NCBI GenBank assembly: GCA_036365455.1 | Contig: JAWQUS010000004.1 | Span: 2,487,501 to 2,551,500, forward strand | Length of the DNA stretch: 64,000 bases | Direction of reading: 5' to 3' | Source: Macrosoma leucophasiata | Taxonomy: Eukaryota > Arthropoda > Insecta > Lepidoptera > Hedylidae | Shown here: positions 12,101 to 22,222 of the stretch, in pieces | How positions within the stretch are numbered: position 1 is the first letter of the stretch | Layout: the number at the start of each line of letters is the position of its first letter | Notes under the pieces: model-generated | What the model was told of the DNA's origin: nothing | The model's input: the letters and a program-made list of their open reading frames with translations, nothing else | Database searches by the model: none | Position numbers and translations under genes: made by a program

Positions 12101-12395
12101 ATGCTCGGCGTTTCCCTACTGGATCGAATCAGAAATGAGGAGATCCGTAGGCGAAGGCAAGCTGAAGTGGCAATGGGCAGGGCACATAGCTCGGAGAACC
12201 GATAGCCGCTGGGGCAGAAAGGTTCTCGAATGGAGACCACGTATCGGCAAACGCAGCGTAGGACGTCCACCTGCAAGATGGAACGACGACCTGATCAAGG
12301 CTAAAGGTACCCGCTGGATGCACGTCGCTTCCGATCGGTCGGCATGGAGGTCCTTGGGGGAGGCCTATGTTCAGCAGTGGACGTCTTATGGCTGA
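9150..12395 (+). pseudogene. RTE LINE ORF (AP endonuclease + reverse transcriptase), inactivated
   Basis: The frame is open from a GTG at 9150 to a TGA at 11547-11549 (799 codons); the first in-frame ATG is at 9243. The apurinic-like endonuclease shows LVTYNTRTLR, MGDFN (D228) and GSDHR (D320/H321). The reverse transcriptase shows NNKAPGEDGI, NYRPISLLS, QAGFRKGYSTIDH, FVDYEKAFDS and the catalytic FADD (777-780). Homology then continues past the TGA (VSQRMGLKMNMDKTK), with a frameshift near 11,600, an insertion at 11,781-11,951 and another indel near 12,150, ending GEAYVQQWTSYG. A 66-codon frame in another phase at 9092-9292 overlaps the start. As it stands it makes a truncated reverse transcriptase without its C-terminus. 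Confidence 0.9.
11781..11951 (+). mobile_element. 5'-truncated LINE 3' tail inserted in the RTE LINE
   Basis: A 171-bp insert ending GTCAAATAAATGTTTCTTAT plus a (CTTAT)n tail, flanked by TTTTCT (11775-11780 and 11952-11957). Removing it restores the RTE reading GKLRSVF-SSNIPQ. A second copy in opposite orientation lies at 44,675-44,850, inside a Penelope-like element. Confidence 0.85.
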
Positions 12396-12803
12396 TATGA
12401 TGATGATGATGAATTAACCACAAAACACTTACACTAATTTTATTTAGCGGTCCGAGCTGGAGACTGACTAAATGTAATGGTGGATGTGCAAATAAGAAGT
12501 CCGCTGCACGTGTTTGTATTGCGCGGGTGACGTTTTCATTGGTAAAAGCGGCAAAAGGGCGAGCCTGACTTTAGCACATTTCGTGTTCGCCGGAACTCGA
12601 GAGTCTCGAGAGTTGGCTATTTATTTCTCGTCTCGAATGGAGGCGAAACTCTCGAGTTGTCTCGAATTCGAGAAGTCTCGAGCAGAAACCCTAATCCGAC
12701 GTAAGGTCACCTGATTCGCATCGCAGGAATTCGCATCTCTAGTTCCTGTGATGCGATCCCAATTTCATGTAGCCGCCCTTAATATACTGAACTTTTTTAT
12801 TTT

Positions 12804-13108
12804 GCCTTAGTAGCCTAGTGGTAGCAGGCCACTACTACTACGCTGGAGATCCTGGGTTCAATCCCAGGGTCGGGGGCTAGCAGCGATAACGGTTTAAAAT
12901 ACTTTATCTCTGGTTCCATTGGGCTTTTTCCATTTTCTGGAAATTTCCCAGTACCTCGAGGTTTGGTAATGTGCCCGGAGATGTCAACAGGCTCGCCATC
13001 TGTTACATGGGCCAAAACGTAACCGGCGAATCGTGGGTGTTTCCATGTATGCTTGAATGCATGCATTTACCTCTGCCTACCCCTTTGGGGATTACAGGCG
13101 TGAAGTTA
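12804..13108 (+). mobile_element. tRNA-derived SINE T3
   Basis: Head GCCTTAGTAGCCTAGTGGTA with B-box-like GGGTTCAATCCCAGGG, then a body containing CATGGGCCAAAACGTAACCG and an end at GGCGTGAAGTTAAG. It starts directly right of element G. Confidence 0.85.
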
Positions 13109-13254
13109 AGTTTTTCATTTTGTATTCATATTAAGTATATTATATTGCTTCTATTATTCTACAGTAAAGTTTTATTGCTTGTTATTATTTATCATTTCGC
13201 GGTTACTTATTTAATTATTCCAAGCAGCTAGACAGTTATAACTCTCCTCCGTGA

Positions 13255-13560
13255 CTTGTTATTGTATACCTAGTAACCTATCATCTGCTGACTGCCCTTG
13301 GAATTCTGCCAAGTGAATAACCTTTATTATGACGATCAAATTCATTCTTTCTCAGTTTCTTTTGAAATGGGGAAGTGGAGAAATTTGTAAATAATTGATG
13401 CTTTCCATATTATACAAAATTGTTCAGTGTCTATTTAATTTATTATGTGTTTTTGATTATTATTAGTGGTTATTCACTCTAGGTTAGTTTTAAAAAAAAG
13501 ACGATGTAAAAGTGCTCTCCAGGAGCCTAATTATATGAAATAAATGAATAAACTGAATCT
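13255..13560 (+). repeat. LINE-like 3' tail, family K
   Basis: It shares GTGAATAACCTTTATTATGA and GTGGTTATTCACTCTAGGT with the copy at 5,215-5,525 and ends ATGAAATAAATGAATAAAC. Confidence 0.5.
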
Positions 13561-14059
13561 TGAATTACTATAATAGATGTTGTATTTGTATCAATAATAA
13601 CAAATCCGTGCATTACCATCTGACTGGAGCATGGCAACGCTGAACATTATTCTTTAGCTAATAGATTATTCCATAAGTTAAAGTTACAGAACAAACTTGA
13701 CATCACTTGCTTCAGAAATAAGGTTTACAACAACGAAGAGAAAATCTTACTTTACAACCCCCTTAAATCTAAAGTTAACACCAATAAATTATAACTCGCG
13801 GCTTATCCTCAAAAGAATAAAGAATATTCAGAATTACGGGGATTAAATTATTAAATCAATCATTGTAACATCTTTGGGCAGTTCTCGCAGTAATTCTCTT
13901 TCGTGCCGTATTTAGTCGGTGCTGGTGAGGATCTGGGGGCATGGTAGTGCCCCCGCCAAGACGAGCCAAGCGAAGCACAAAGGCACTACCTACCTTTTCT
14001 CGAAACGTTTCGTCGTTTTTGAACCCTCGTAACTTTGGTTTGGGTAATGCCAGATACTT
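13561..14059. other. Unannotated stretch
   Basis: No gene and no confident repeat, except that the last part borders a SINE. Confidence 0.35.
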
Positions 14060-14344
14060 ACTGGTGGTAGAGCTCCAGTGACGTGGCTCGCGTGCCTAGG
14101 CACCACCGCATTACCTAAGATACTTGCCGCTAAATGGTAGTGTTCAGCATTATCGTGTTCCGGTCAGGTGGTAATGTACGGCCCTGTAATTTCCGGCACA
14201 GAGGCATAACACCTTAGGCCTCAGAAGTGGTAACGCATCTGCATTTTGACCGTGGTGTTTGTGTGGGTGTCAATAGGCTGCAGTCATCACTTAACATCAA
14301 TGTGAGCTGCATGCTTGTTTGCCACATACCTAACATAAAAAAAA
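14060..14344 (+). mobile_element. SINE-A copy
   Basis: Complete copy, ACTGGTGGTAGAGC to CTAACATAAAAAAAA, with some point changes (GACGTGGCTCGCGTGCC). Confidence 0.85.
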
Positions 14345-15499
14345 TTAGATATTTTTTTCACAGGATAAGCACTCCACTCGTCTTGGCAACATTTTTACAT
14401 GAAATTTAACTTTTTCGTAAAGTTTTCATTTGATTGTGAAGATATTAGGTGTTCTGTTTTAAGAGGGATTTTAATATAAAGGTGAAAAAATAAATTTTGT
14501 TCCGTTATCATAATTTACATTATGTAACCTAAAATAATCCTAACAAATTCTAATCCTAAATATCTAATTTTTGGGTAAAAAAATTTTGCTTTGGTAGTGA
14601 AGAATATTAGGGAAAAGGCAAAAAAAAAGTTTGTTTCGTGGTAATAATTCATACCATTTAAGCAACCTAATACTAAAATATCCTTAACCTGAATACTCAT
14701 CCGTAAATAAGATGTTTGTAACTTAATATCTTAAAAATGTAGATGGAGAAACAAAATAATAAATAATATGCATATTTTCAACTTTACTTAATACAGTATG
14801 TATTATGTAAAGTTGCATATTTTATGCCTGCTATAAATAAAAATACAGGATATATTTATCGTATTCATTTAGCGGGTTCGACACCCGACTCCGGAAACTA
14901 AGTTTAATATTTGCTTTTATCAATCAATATTTGAAATAGTTTTACTCAACCTGTATAGGATGAACTTGGGGAGAATAGGTACCTCACATCGAAACGTGTT
15001 GTACCACGTTGTGACGTCATAACATGTCGCAATTTACCGGCGCGAATTGCCAAAACGTATGCATTCTTTGTTGACGATTGACTTGAATAATAATTTTGAT
15101 CACAGAAAAAAATATTTTTTTTTGTATTTTAGACGTAATAAATACGGTATTGTAAATAGTAAAAGAAATCGTCATTTAAATTCCATTGTAGCTAATTTTC
15201 ATATTAGAGCTGATCTAGACAAAACAATCCATGTTTTTCTACTGAATAGTTTACATTCAATACAAATTCCTATCTCAGAACAAACATGATTACAAAGATG
15301 TTTATCTTAATATAAGCGATCATAAACTTTGACCAGCTTACAAAAACACGTGAGCCTAACACAACATCGATTGAGGACAACTGTTGTTTGTAACAACAGT
15401 ATCGGTTGACTAGTAACGGATGCTTAATTTGTTTATGTTTGCGGCTGGTTTCGTACGTGTACTGCGAAATATACAGACTATTCTAACAAATGCACGCCC
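14345..15499. other. Long AT-rich stretch
   Basis: No domain or repeat recognised. Open frames at 14,515-14,700 (-) and 15,047-15,289 (+) are short, AT-driven and featureless. Confidence 0.4.
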
Positions 15500-15502
15500 T
15501 AA

Positions 15503-15682
15503 GGCTACTTTCATTCTGCAGCGTGTCGCCGGTCGCGTACGCGCGCGACCGGTGCAATTTGTATGAAGCTCCTTATTGGCTTTCATTGTGTCGCGTGCTT
15601 GCCGGTAGCGTTTTTGTACTGCGTGTACAAAAACGCACGTGTGGCGAGACCGGCGACACGACGCTGCAGAATGAAAGGAGCC
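15503..15682. mobile_element. 180-bp MITE with TAA duplication
   Basis: The ends GGCTACTTTCATTCTGCAGC and GCTGCAGAATGAAAGGAGCC are near-perfect inverted repeats, flanked by TAA (15500-15502 and 15683-15685). The arms continue into GTCGCCGGTC / GACCGGCGAC. A 3-bp TAA target and no coding sequence fit a PIF/Harbinger-type MITE. Confidence 0.75.
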
Positions 15683-15699
15683 TAAGTGTGTAAAAGTGT

Positions 15700-15990
15700 A
15701 CGGTGGATACATAGTAGTATGCGTAGGTGTGTGGTAGTAAGCGTAATTACGAACAAGTGTGCGTAGGTAAGTGCGTAGTAGATAGCGTAGGTGGGTAGTA
15801 AAGAGCGTAAGTGCGTAACAAAGAGCGTAGGTGCGTAGTGAAGAGCGTAATTGCGTAACAAAGAGCGTAGGTGCGTAGTAAAGAGCCTAAGTGCGTAACA
15901 AAGAGCGTAGGTGCGTAGCAAAGAGTACAGGTGCGTAGTAGTGATCGTAGGTGCATAGGTTGCCATCAGTGAGCGTAGGTGTAGCGCAGA
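15700..15990. repeat. Minisatellite with a 20-bp unit
   Basis: The unit GTGCGTAACAAAGAGCGTAG alternates with GTGCGTAGTAAAGAGCGTAA, giving a 40-bp dimer pattern over 15,770-15,960 with decayed flanks. Frames on the minus strand are read-through of the repeat. Confidence 0.85.
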
Positions 15991-16258
15991 AGTGAATCCT
16001 ACAGGGGAAGGCAGAAGGTTCTCAAGTAATACAGCCCTAAAATCGTCTAAATCTATTTCTGTATTAATGCGTAGCAGTATCGTAGGTGCATAGTTGTGCG
16101 CAAACTTTAATTAGTAACCATTGATTATTGATATTATTATTGACATCATGTATGTCAAATAAATAATTATTAGGTACTAATGTTGAACCTAATAAAACAT
16201 ACTTTTCAATATTTAACGTTCTGACATATTATTCAATTAATTGAATTATTTAATTTTG

Positions 16259-16544
16259 TTTTTTTTTATGTTAAGGAAGTGGCAAGCAAGCATGCAGTTC
16301 ACATTGATGCTCAGTGATGACTACAGTCTATAGACACTTACACAAAGACCAAGGTCAAAATGTAGATGCGTTACCACTCCTGAGGCCTAAGGTGTTATGA
16401 CTCTGTGCCAGAAATTACAGAGCCGTACATTACCACCTGACCGGAACACGATAGTGCTGAACACTACCATTTAGCGGTAAGTATATTATGTAATGCGGTA
16501 GTCCCTACGCCCGCGAGCACCGTCACTGGAGCTCTACCACCAGT
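16259..16544 (-). mobile_element. SINE-A copy
   Basis: Full-length, T-rich start at 16259 and head end CTCTACCACCAGT at 16544. Confidence 0.85.
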
Positions 16545-16954
16545 AAAAATGTTATTTTTAATGTAAACTATAATTTCGTTTATTCCGTATTCAGACAAAC
16601 AGACAGACAGACATGATTAATCTTAAGGATTCCGTTTTTTGCCATTCAGTTGAACAAAAAGATATATTTTCAACAATATCAAGCAAACATTTGAGGTTAA
16701 ACACATTCACAGATCTCTGACATATAGTTTACGAGTGTCTCAAATAACCCTGTGAATGCTTGTCGCGCTCGACAAACCGCGAATGGAGCGCTAAGTCGAA
16801 TCTTCAATGCATTGCTATTGCATTCGTCTCGGTCAATTTGATATTTCGATATTGTACAAATATTTCACTATGCAATGATATTTGACTACAAAGCTTCTCA
16901 TTTATTTTCTTTTATTCTGATAATAAAGAAATAAAGTTTGTATGTTTGTTTGTA
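16545..16954. other. Unannotated stretch
   Basis: No gene. A short (CAGA)n tract near 16,595 looks like the end of a repeat of the Q/R type. Confidence 0.35.
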
Positions 16955-17345
16955 GTAATTTTTGAAACTATTTATCAAAAACTACCTGTCGCGGCAAATT
17001 GTGGTTTTTATTATTTCCCTTCAATTTCCTTTTTTTTATGTATTCTTAAGAAAAATGGAAAGAAAAATAAACTCGCGGCCACTGGGAATCTAGTCCAGCC
17101 GCTCTTCCAACGGACTAGATTCCCAGTGGCCGCGAGTTCGAGTCTCGCCTGAAGTCACATTTTTCTTTCCATTTTTCTTTAAGAATAAATATATTTCACA
17201 AGCATGTGTTAATGCGAAATAATATAAAACATTTTTTTTTTACTTTTACACATTCCCTGGACTTCTAAAATCATTCAAAACGAAAATTAGCCAAATCAGT
17301 CCAGCCGTTCTCGAGTTTTAGCGAGACTAACGAACAGCAATTGAT
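16955..17345 (+). repeat. Interspersed repeat P, split by a folded SINE
   Basis: The right part CCCTGGACTTCTAAAATCAT to CAGCAATTGATTTTTATATA matches copies at 59,457 (+), 27,880 (-), 56,415 (-) and 54,243 (-). The left part (TGTGGTTTTTATTATTTCCC) aligns with the same family. A folded tRNA-SINE interrupts it at 17,040-17,229. Non-coding and unclassified. Confidence 0.6.
17040..17229. mobile_element. Folded-back tRNA-like SINE T1
   Basis: The left arm (ATTCTTAAGAAAAATGGAAA ... CACTGGGAATCTAGTCC) is the inverse of the right arm (GGACTAGATTCCCAGTGGCC ... TTTTCTTTAAGAAT) around a 15-base centre, AGCCGCTCTTCCAAC. The left arm lacks about 22 bases present in the right arm. The right arm continues into the normal T1 tail (CACAAGCATGTGTTAATGCG). 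T-rich tracts on both sides could be a target duplication. Confidence 0.8.
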
Positions 17346-17952
17346 TTTTATATATATAGATAGGAAATGAAATAGGACTAGGAATATTTAGAATGGACTA
17401 TCAGGGTGGACATTGAGGTTACACATACATATATCTGTTCTTGTTAGTCATCAATATTATTATTGTTTAGAGTCCGTAGAAGCGAGAAATGCAACCCATA
17501 TTCAGGAAAAAAGTTCAATCACTCTTTATATACTTTTAATTGTTCTATTACAATAAAAAATCTCTGGTATTTAAGTAAGAAAATGATTATAAAGAAATTT
17601 TTTAAGAATCCGATGTCCGTAGCTTTAAAAATCTTAGTTTACAAAAAATGGCTTGTACTCTTATTTAATTGGGGCTGCAATATACATTCCAACATGGCTG
17701 TTCAGGTTATCACAGCGATCTAGCTCGGTAGATGAAGTTTGGCAAGTCCATTACACGTACAATATTGCGGATGTTCAACTATGTGACGTGATACCTCATT
17801 TCTCGTTGGCCTAACGCTATTACATCTACAATGTAACAACTATGAATGTAGATGAAATTGTCGAAGGATTTACTTCGATTTGCATGTAGCTGGAGCTCTA
17901 TCCCACTGAAAAAATAAATAATTCAAAATTAAAAATATATATATTAAATCAT
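17346..17952. other. Unannotated stretch
   Basis: No gene; the frame at 17,463-17,723 has no recognisable domain. Confidence 0.35.
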
Positions 17953-18230
17953 ACTGGTGGTAGAGCTCCAGTGACGGAGCTCGCGGGCGTAGGCATTACC
18001 TAATATACTTGCCGCTAAATGGTAGTGTTCAACACTATCGTGTTCCGGTCAGGTGGTAATGTACGGCCCAGTAATTTCCGGCACAGAGGCATAAGACCTT
18101 AGGCCTCAGGAGTGATAACGCATCTGCATTATGACCTTGGTCTTTGTGTGGGTGTCTATAGGCTGCAGTCATCACTTAACATCAATGTGAACTGCATGCT
18201 TGTTTACCACTACCATTACATTAAAAAAAA
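17953..18230 (+). mobile_element. SINE-A copy
   Basis: Complete apart from loss of ACCACCG after GGCGTAGGC; ends TACCATTACATTAAAAAAAA. Confidence 0.85.
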
Positions 18231-18354
18231 ATATATATTTTAAATTGGTCTACAAGGACACTTTTGCATTGTAAGCTACCTAGAGAGAATGACATAGAAT
18301 AATAATCCAATAGGTATTACGAAATACCAATTTAATAATAAGATTTAACCGATA

Positions 18355-18500
18355 CGTGAATCATCAAATTTTTCAATTCCTTCATAGAAGACAATGAAAA
18401 ATCTGTTCGTCATAATCATAGTCATTCATTTAATAGAGTTCCAAGTGCAGGCACTACTGAGAAGAACTCCGCTACCCAATAAACTCAGCAAACAAATTGT
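18355..18500 (-). repeat. LINE-like 3' tail, family K (partial)
   Basis: Inverted match to the 5,215 copy, for example GAGAAGAACTCCGCTACCCA. Confidence 0.5.
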
Positions 18501-18544
18501 AATTTGGACTCGCGTTCATAGAGTCCCAGATAACTTATTCTTCA

Positions 18545-18845
18545 TCTTTACAAATAATTAAAATTGGAGTGTCTGTTTGTAATATTAAAATTACCGCTTC
18601 TTACTAAATGCATATGTATACATGGTAAATATATCAAAACAACATTTTTTACAATTTTTGTTTGTCTATCTGTTTGTGTTTGGCGGGGCTAATCTTGGGA
18701 ACGGCTTCACCGATTTTTACGGGACTTTCACAGCCAGATAGCTGATGTAATAAGGAGTAACTTAGGCTACTTTTATACTAACTTCGGCCACGACTTTGTC
18801 CGAGATACTGAACAATCATAAATTCTCACGGGGACAGCTAGTATT
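18545..18845 (-). repeat. Interspersed repeat Q
   Basis: Same order as the 1,800 copy: CACTCCAATTTTAATT end, AAAACAACATTTTTTACAA, GATTAGCCCC and a decayed CTAGCTGTCCCCG head. Confidence 0.6.
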
Positions 18846-18892
18846 CTCAAAAATCTCATAGAATTTTTATAGTTTTTTTATCTATAGCTCAC

Positions 18893-19000
18893 ATTAGCCG
18901 AAAGCCGAAAGATGTCCACTGCTGGATTTCTTTCGGAAAAGCCTCCTCATAAGAGGGGATATGCCATAATCGCCACGCTTGGCTTGCGGATTGGCGACGC
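18893..19000 (-). repeat. LINE 3' end fragment
   Basis: On the minus strand it reads CCAGCAGTGGACATCTTTCG, the conserved end of several lepidopteran LINEs, with no coding frame of useful length. Confidence 0.5.
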
Positions 19001-19513
19001 CGTGCGGGAAGGGAAAGGACGTGGGGAGATAGCACGCCGGGACGCGAGACGATATCATCGAAATCGAGACTGTCGTGGCAGAATCCGAACAGGTGGGAAC
19101 TCTAACGTAGATTAAGGTAACGCCCACAGACTCCGTTTTACAATTCGATCTTATACATCATTGTCTCAATACATTTAATGCTAATGACATAAATTATATT
19201 ATACGTATTAACTAATCGCCCATACCCCGGGCCAGTTTCAGTCCGTCCTTTATATTTGGTCATTAAATCATAGCCTTCAATCCGGGGATGATTTAAGCGT
19301 TTCCAGTTATATCTCATTTGTCAAAATCAGACGAATTATAGTTAGAGAAAGTCTATAAATAAATCATTATACGAATTAAGCTTCTATTCATAATTGTTAG
19401 TAATAGTGAGAAGCGGCGTTGTGTCGTCGATGGTAATAGTTAATGATTTTTTAAACATTTATTTGCTGAATACATTTTTTTCTGTATGTTGAATGTATAG
19501 TATTAAATAAAAT
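19001..19513. other. Unannotated stretch
   Basis: Nothing coding. Moderate GC at 19,001-19,110, then AT-rich. Confidence 0.35.
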
Positions 19514-19600
19514 ACGATTACACTCACAGCTCCACACTAGGTGTAGATCTGTGTTGTGGGTACCGTTGTACACACATACACAAACACCGAAACAAATATC
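19514..19600 (-). mobile_element. tRNA-derived SINE T2, 3' part
   Basis: Inverted match to the T2 body: CACACTAGGTGTAGATCTGTG, TTGTACACACATACACAAAC and CGAAACAAATATC. The tRNA-like head is missing; MITE M starts where it breaks off. Confidence 0.7.
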
Positions 19601-20070
19601 GTCTCGTTTCGACTTCGTAGAGCGTCATCTCTGTTGCACACTGCCTGTGTAAGCACTGGCAGTCCGGTATTGGTCAAAACTTGATCAAAATGGTCGACAA
19701 ACGTCAAATAGGTGCGGTGCGAAAGAGATAACGCATTACAGACCCGATATAAGCCGAAATCTCATTCCTAAGCTCGATTTTTCCACTAATGGTAGAGCTC
19801 CAGAGACTGAGCTCGCGGGCGTAGGCACCACCGGATTACCTAATATACTTACAGCACTATCGTGTTCCGGTCAGGTGTACGGCCCTGTAATTTCAGGCAC
19901 AGAGGCATAACACCATAGGCCTCAGGAGTGGCATTTTGACTTTGGTCTTTGTGTTAGTCTGCAGTATAGGCTGCAGTAATCATATAACATCAATGTGAAC
20001 TGCATGCTTGTTTGCCACTTCGATAACATATAAAATAGTGCAATATTTATTGTTGAGCACTGTACATATT
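19600..20070. mobile_element. MITE M with flank, interrupted by a SINE
   Basis: The segment 19,600-19,757 has inverted ends CTCGTTTCGACTTCGTAGAG and the opposite CGATATAAGCCGA region, plus GTCATCTCTGTTGC / GAGATAAC palindromy. The right flank AAGCTCGAT is cut by SINE-A at 19,785 and resumes at GTGCAATATTTATTGTTGAG (20,038). The same junction is uninterrupted at 46,260, which proves the insertion order. Confidence 0.65.
19785..20035 (+). mobile_element. SINE-A copy with small internal deletions
   Basis: Head ACTAATGGTAGAGCTCC and 3' end ATCAATGTGAACTGCATGC; it lacks several short segments compared with the other copies. It is inserted in the sequence next to MITE M. Confidence 0.8.
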
Positions 20071-20411
20071 ATAATTGTCTCGCAGCATCCTTTTCAATCA
20101 AAGTTTAAACTCAATTGTTATAACATTATGCATAATTAACACAAGTTCAGAAAAGACTGTCACCTCGCACGTCATCGTGCCAACATTAATTAATTCGTAC
20201 GAGTTGGTACGATTGTGGTTGATTCAATAATCGCGGGTTAATTTGGCGTGTGAATTAAAAGTTAACTCATGCTGATTCCGGCACTTCGAGATAATCCTTT
20301 GCGCCATTTATAATGTCACCAATTATGAAATAACCTGTTTCAAGTTAGGTAAATTTTATTTGTGATTAAAAACGGGTTAACAATTCATCGTTACGGATGC
20401 TTGATGTGTAC

Positions 20412-20704
20412 GTAATAGGTCAGGATCCCACTGTAGAATCATTTCGTTCATCCAGATATGCTGCAAACCTAATTCCTATCCATATTTATAATCTAGAGAA
20501 TATATATCCACTAAGTTGCCTATCAAAATTTGGCCGCAACAATTTTAAATTATTTTTTTTATCTCTAACAGCCAGCAACTCTTATTTGCGGCCCATTTTT
20601 TCTCAATATTATGGCTCCTGTATATCATAATAATGAGAAAAAAATATCTTTAATTTGATATATATTATAAATTATACATGTACGTTATGGACGTAAAAAG
20701 TTAC
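20412..20704. mobile_element. Element N, truncated copy
   Basis: GGATCCCACTGTAGAATCATTTCG to AAAAGTTACC matches the left end and, inverted, the interior of the 96-714 element (TACATGTACGTTATGGACGT). Confidence 0.6.
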
Positions 20705-20900
20705 CGTGCGTCGAAATGATACCTACCTACTCTACAGGAAGAAATCTAAACGTTCACTCGCAGCGCACTAAAGCAATAAAGAACTTGCCTTTCAAGTTGT
20801 ACTCAATACTCTACTAAACACTATGATAATGTAAATCGGCCATTACCTACATTAATCTTTGATCAGTCTTAAAATAATTAAAAAAATACATAATCATTGT

Positions 20901-21355
20901 ACTGGTGATAGAGCTCTGTGTGAGAGCTCTGCCGTATGTTCACCGCATAACGTAATCTACATAGTTTAGATCAGAGGTTCCCAAACTATTTTTTTTGTAG
21001 ACCCTTTACAATTTTCTCTGGGTTCTGTGGACGTCCTTGCTACATTTATATCACATTCCCATATTTCCAATTTTTATTCACGCTTACGTAGACTCCCATC
21101 GAGTCTCCCATGGACCACTTTGGGAATAACTGGTATGATGTAAGTAAATTGGTACTATCAGTGTATGTGTTGAGATCCATTTTCGTGGACCCCCATTTTC
21201 ATTTCATGGACCCCCAAATTTTTTTTTTGCTGACGCATTCCCCTTTCAGTTTGTCATAGACCCCCAGGGGTCGATATAGACCACTTTGGGAATCACTGGT
21301 TTAGATAATGCGGTGGTGTATACGCCCGGAATTAAAATGCCGGTAAAAATCACCA
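20901..21355. mobile_element. Inverted pair of SINE heads split by a hAT MITE
   Basis: A plus-strand SINE head (ACTGGTGATAGAGCTC) faces a minus-strand head (ATAATGCGGTGGTG ... CACCAGT ending 21,355). When the 327-bp hAT element and one target copy are removed, the two heads form a continuous foldback. Confidence 0.65.
20972..21298. mobile_element. Non-autonomous hAT element
   Basis: The ends CAGAGGTTCCCAAACTATT and CCACTTTGGGAATCACTG are imperfect inverted repeats of the widespread CAGNGGTTCCCAAA hAT type. The element is flanked by a perfect 8-bp duplication GTTTAGAT (20964-20971 and 21299-21306). The 327-bp body has no open frame. Internal copies of the phrase GTGGACCCCCATTTTC look like repeated subterminal motifs. 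Confidence 0.92.
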
Positions 21356-21754
21356 GTTTAATTAAATAATGCTTCCAAGAACCAGTTGACTACATGCATA
21401 ACCTACAACCAACTGGTTGTAGAAGAACTAATTGGAGAAACTGAAAACTTTTAACACGATTTTCACTTCCATCTACACATTCTATGCAAATGGATGCAGT
21501 GACAACTTTCGTGATGAACTCGCGTCTGTTTGGTTAAGCTATCGCTTGATCAGTAAATTGGCGAATGTGTCCGCTTAACTATACAAGTCATTAACTTAAT
21601 TTTCGTTCTTAACTGTAGCTACGTTAGAACTGTAGTGGGAAATACGGAGGGTAGTTTACTACATGTAAGTAGTTTACATCGATAACGTACCTACATTTAT
21701 TTTACTAGTCTGAGTATCATTCAGAAATATATATTAATATATTATTGGTACTTT
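21356..21754. other. Unannotated stretch
   Basis: No gene or clear repeat recognised. Confidence 0.35.
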
Positions 21755-22037
21755 ACTGGTGGTAGAGCTCCAGTGGCGGAGCTCGCGGGCGTAGGCACCA
21801 CCGCATTACCTAACATACTTGCCACTAAATGGTAGTGTTTAGCACTATCATGTTCCGGTCAGGTGGTTATGTACGGCCCTGTAATTTACGGCACAGAGGC
21901 ATAACACCTTAGGCCTGAGGAGTGGCTACGCATCTGCATTTTGACCTTGGTCCTTGTGTGGGTGTCTATAGGCTGCAGTCGTCACTTAACATAAATGTGA
22001 ACTGCATTATTTTTTGTCACTTCCATTACATAAAAAA
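21755..22037 (+). mobile_element. SINE-A copy
   Basis: Full length, ACTGGTGGTAGAGC to CCATTACATAAAAAA. Confidence 0.85.
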
Positions 22038-22059
22038 TATTACGTAATTCTTGTGTACG

Positions 22060-22222
22060 TGTGTATGTCACTGAACTCCTTTTAAACGGCTTCACCGATT
22101 TGAACGATTTTTTTGTAATGCATTTGGGTGGCACCGTATATATTTTAGACTCACAAATTAGCCCGGCAGATGGCTGATGGAATTCTAAGGCAATACGTAG
22201 TTTACCGGGACAGCTAGTTCAT
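22060..22222 (-). repeat. CTAGCTG-headed repeat fragment
   Basis: Minus strand begins AACTAGCTGTCCCGGTAAAC and contains AAATCGGTGAAGCCG, the phrase shared by this superfamily of lepidopteran repeats. Confidence 0.5.

Larger units (their letters stand above)
9048..12408 (+). mobile_element. Near full-length RTE-type LINE
   Basis: A 3.36-kb non-LTR retrotransposon bracketed by a 15-bp duplication ATGAATTAACCACAA (9033-9047 and 12409-12423). It ends in GATGATGATGATGA, the simple 3' tail typical of RTE elements. It contains a 5' leader, one long endonuclease/reverse transcriptase frame, and the 3' part of the coding region broken by a nonsense change, frameshifts and a small insertion. The intact endonuclease and palm indicate recent arrival. 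Confidence 0.9.
8897..12693. mobile_element. Element H: hAT-like MITE inside element G
   Basis: The ends are TAGGGTTTCTG and CAGAAACCCTA, flanked by a perfect 8-bp duplication ATCCGACG (8889-8896 and 12694-12701), the hallmark length for hAT. Both subterminal regions carry many TCTCGAG/CTCGAGA motifs, plausible transposase-binding repeats. No transposase is present. The RTE LINE is inserted within it; without that, H is about 440 bp. Confidence 0.75.
8811..12778. mobile_element. Element G: TIR element, host of a nest
   Basis: The left end GGGCGTCCACACAAAACTGC is followed by GCGATGCGATGCGAC. The right end carries degenerate inverted counterparts and finishes GTAGCCGCCC. TTA flanks both ends (8808-8810 and 12779-12781), consistent with a 3-bp target duplication as in PIF/Harbinger. 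A second copy is at 47,257-47,797. Without its nested insertions it is under 200 bp, so it is a MITE. Confidence 0.65.

Noticed and set aside
14515..14700. Small genes in AT-rich stretches (also 6,111; 17,463; 42,432; 51,700)
   Set aside because: Short, compositionally driven, no domain, signal or homology that I recognise.
15718..15960. CRISPR array
   Set aside because: Contiguous tandem units without unique spacers, in a eukaryotic genome.
15747..15966. Minus-strand frames rich in HLRSLLRTY
   Set aside because: Read-through of the 20-bp minisatellite.
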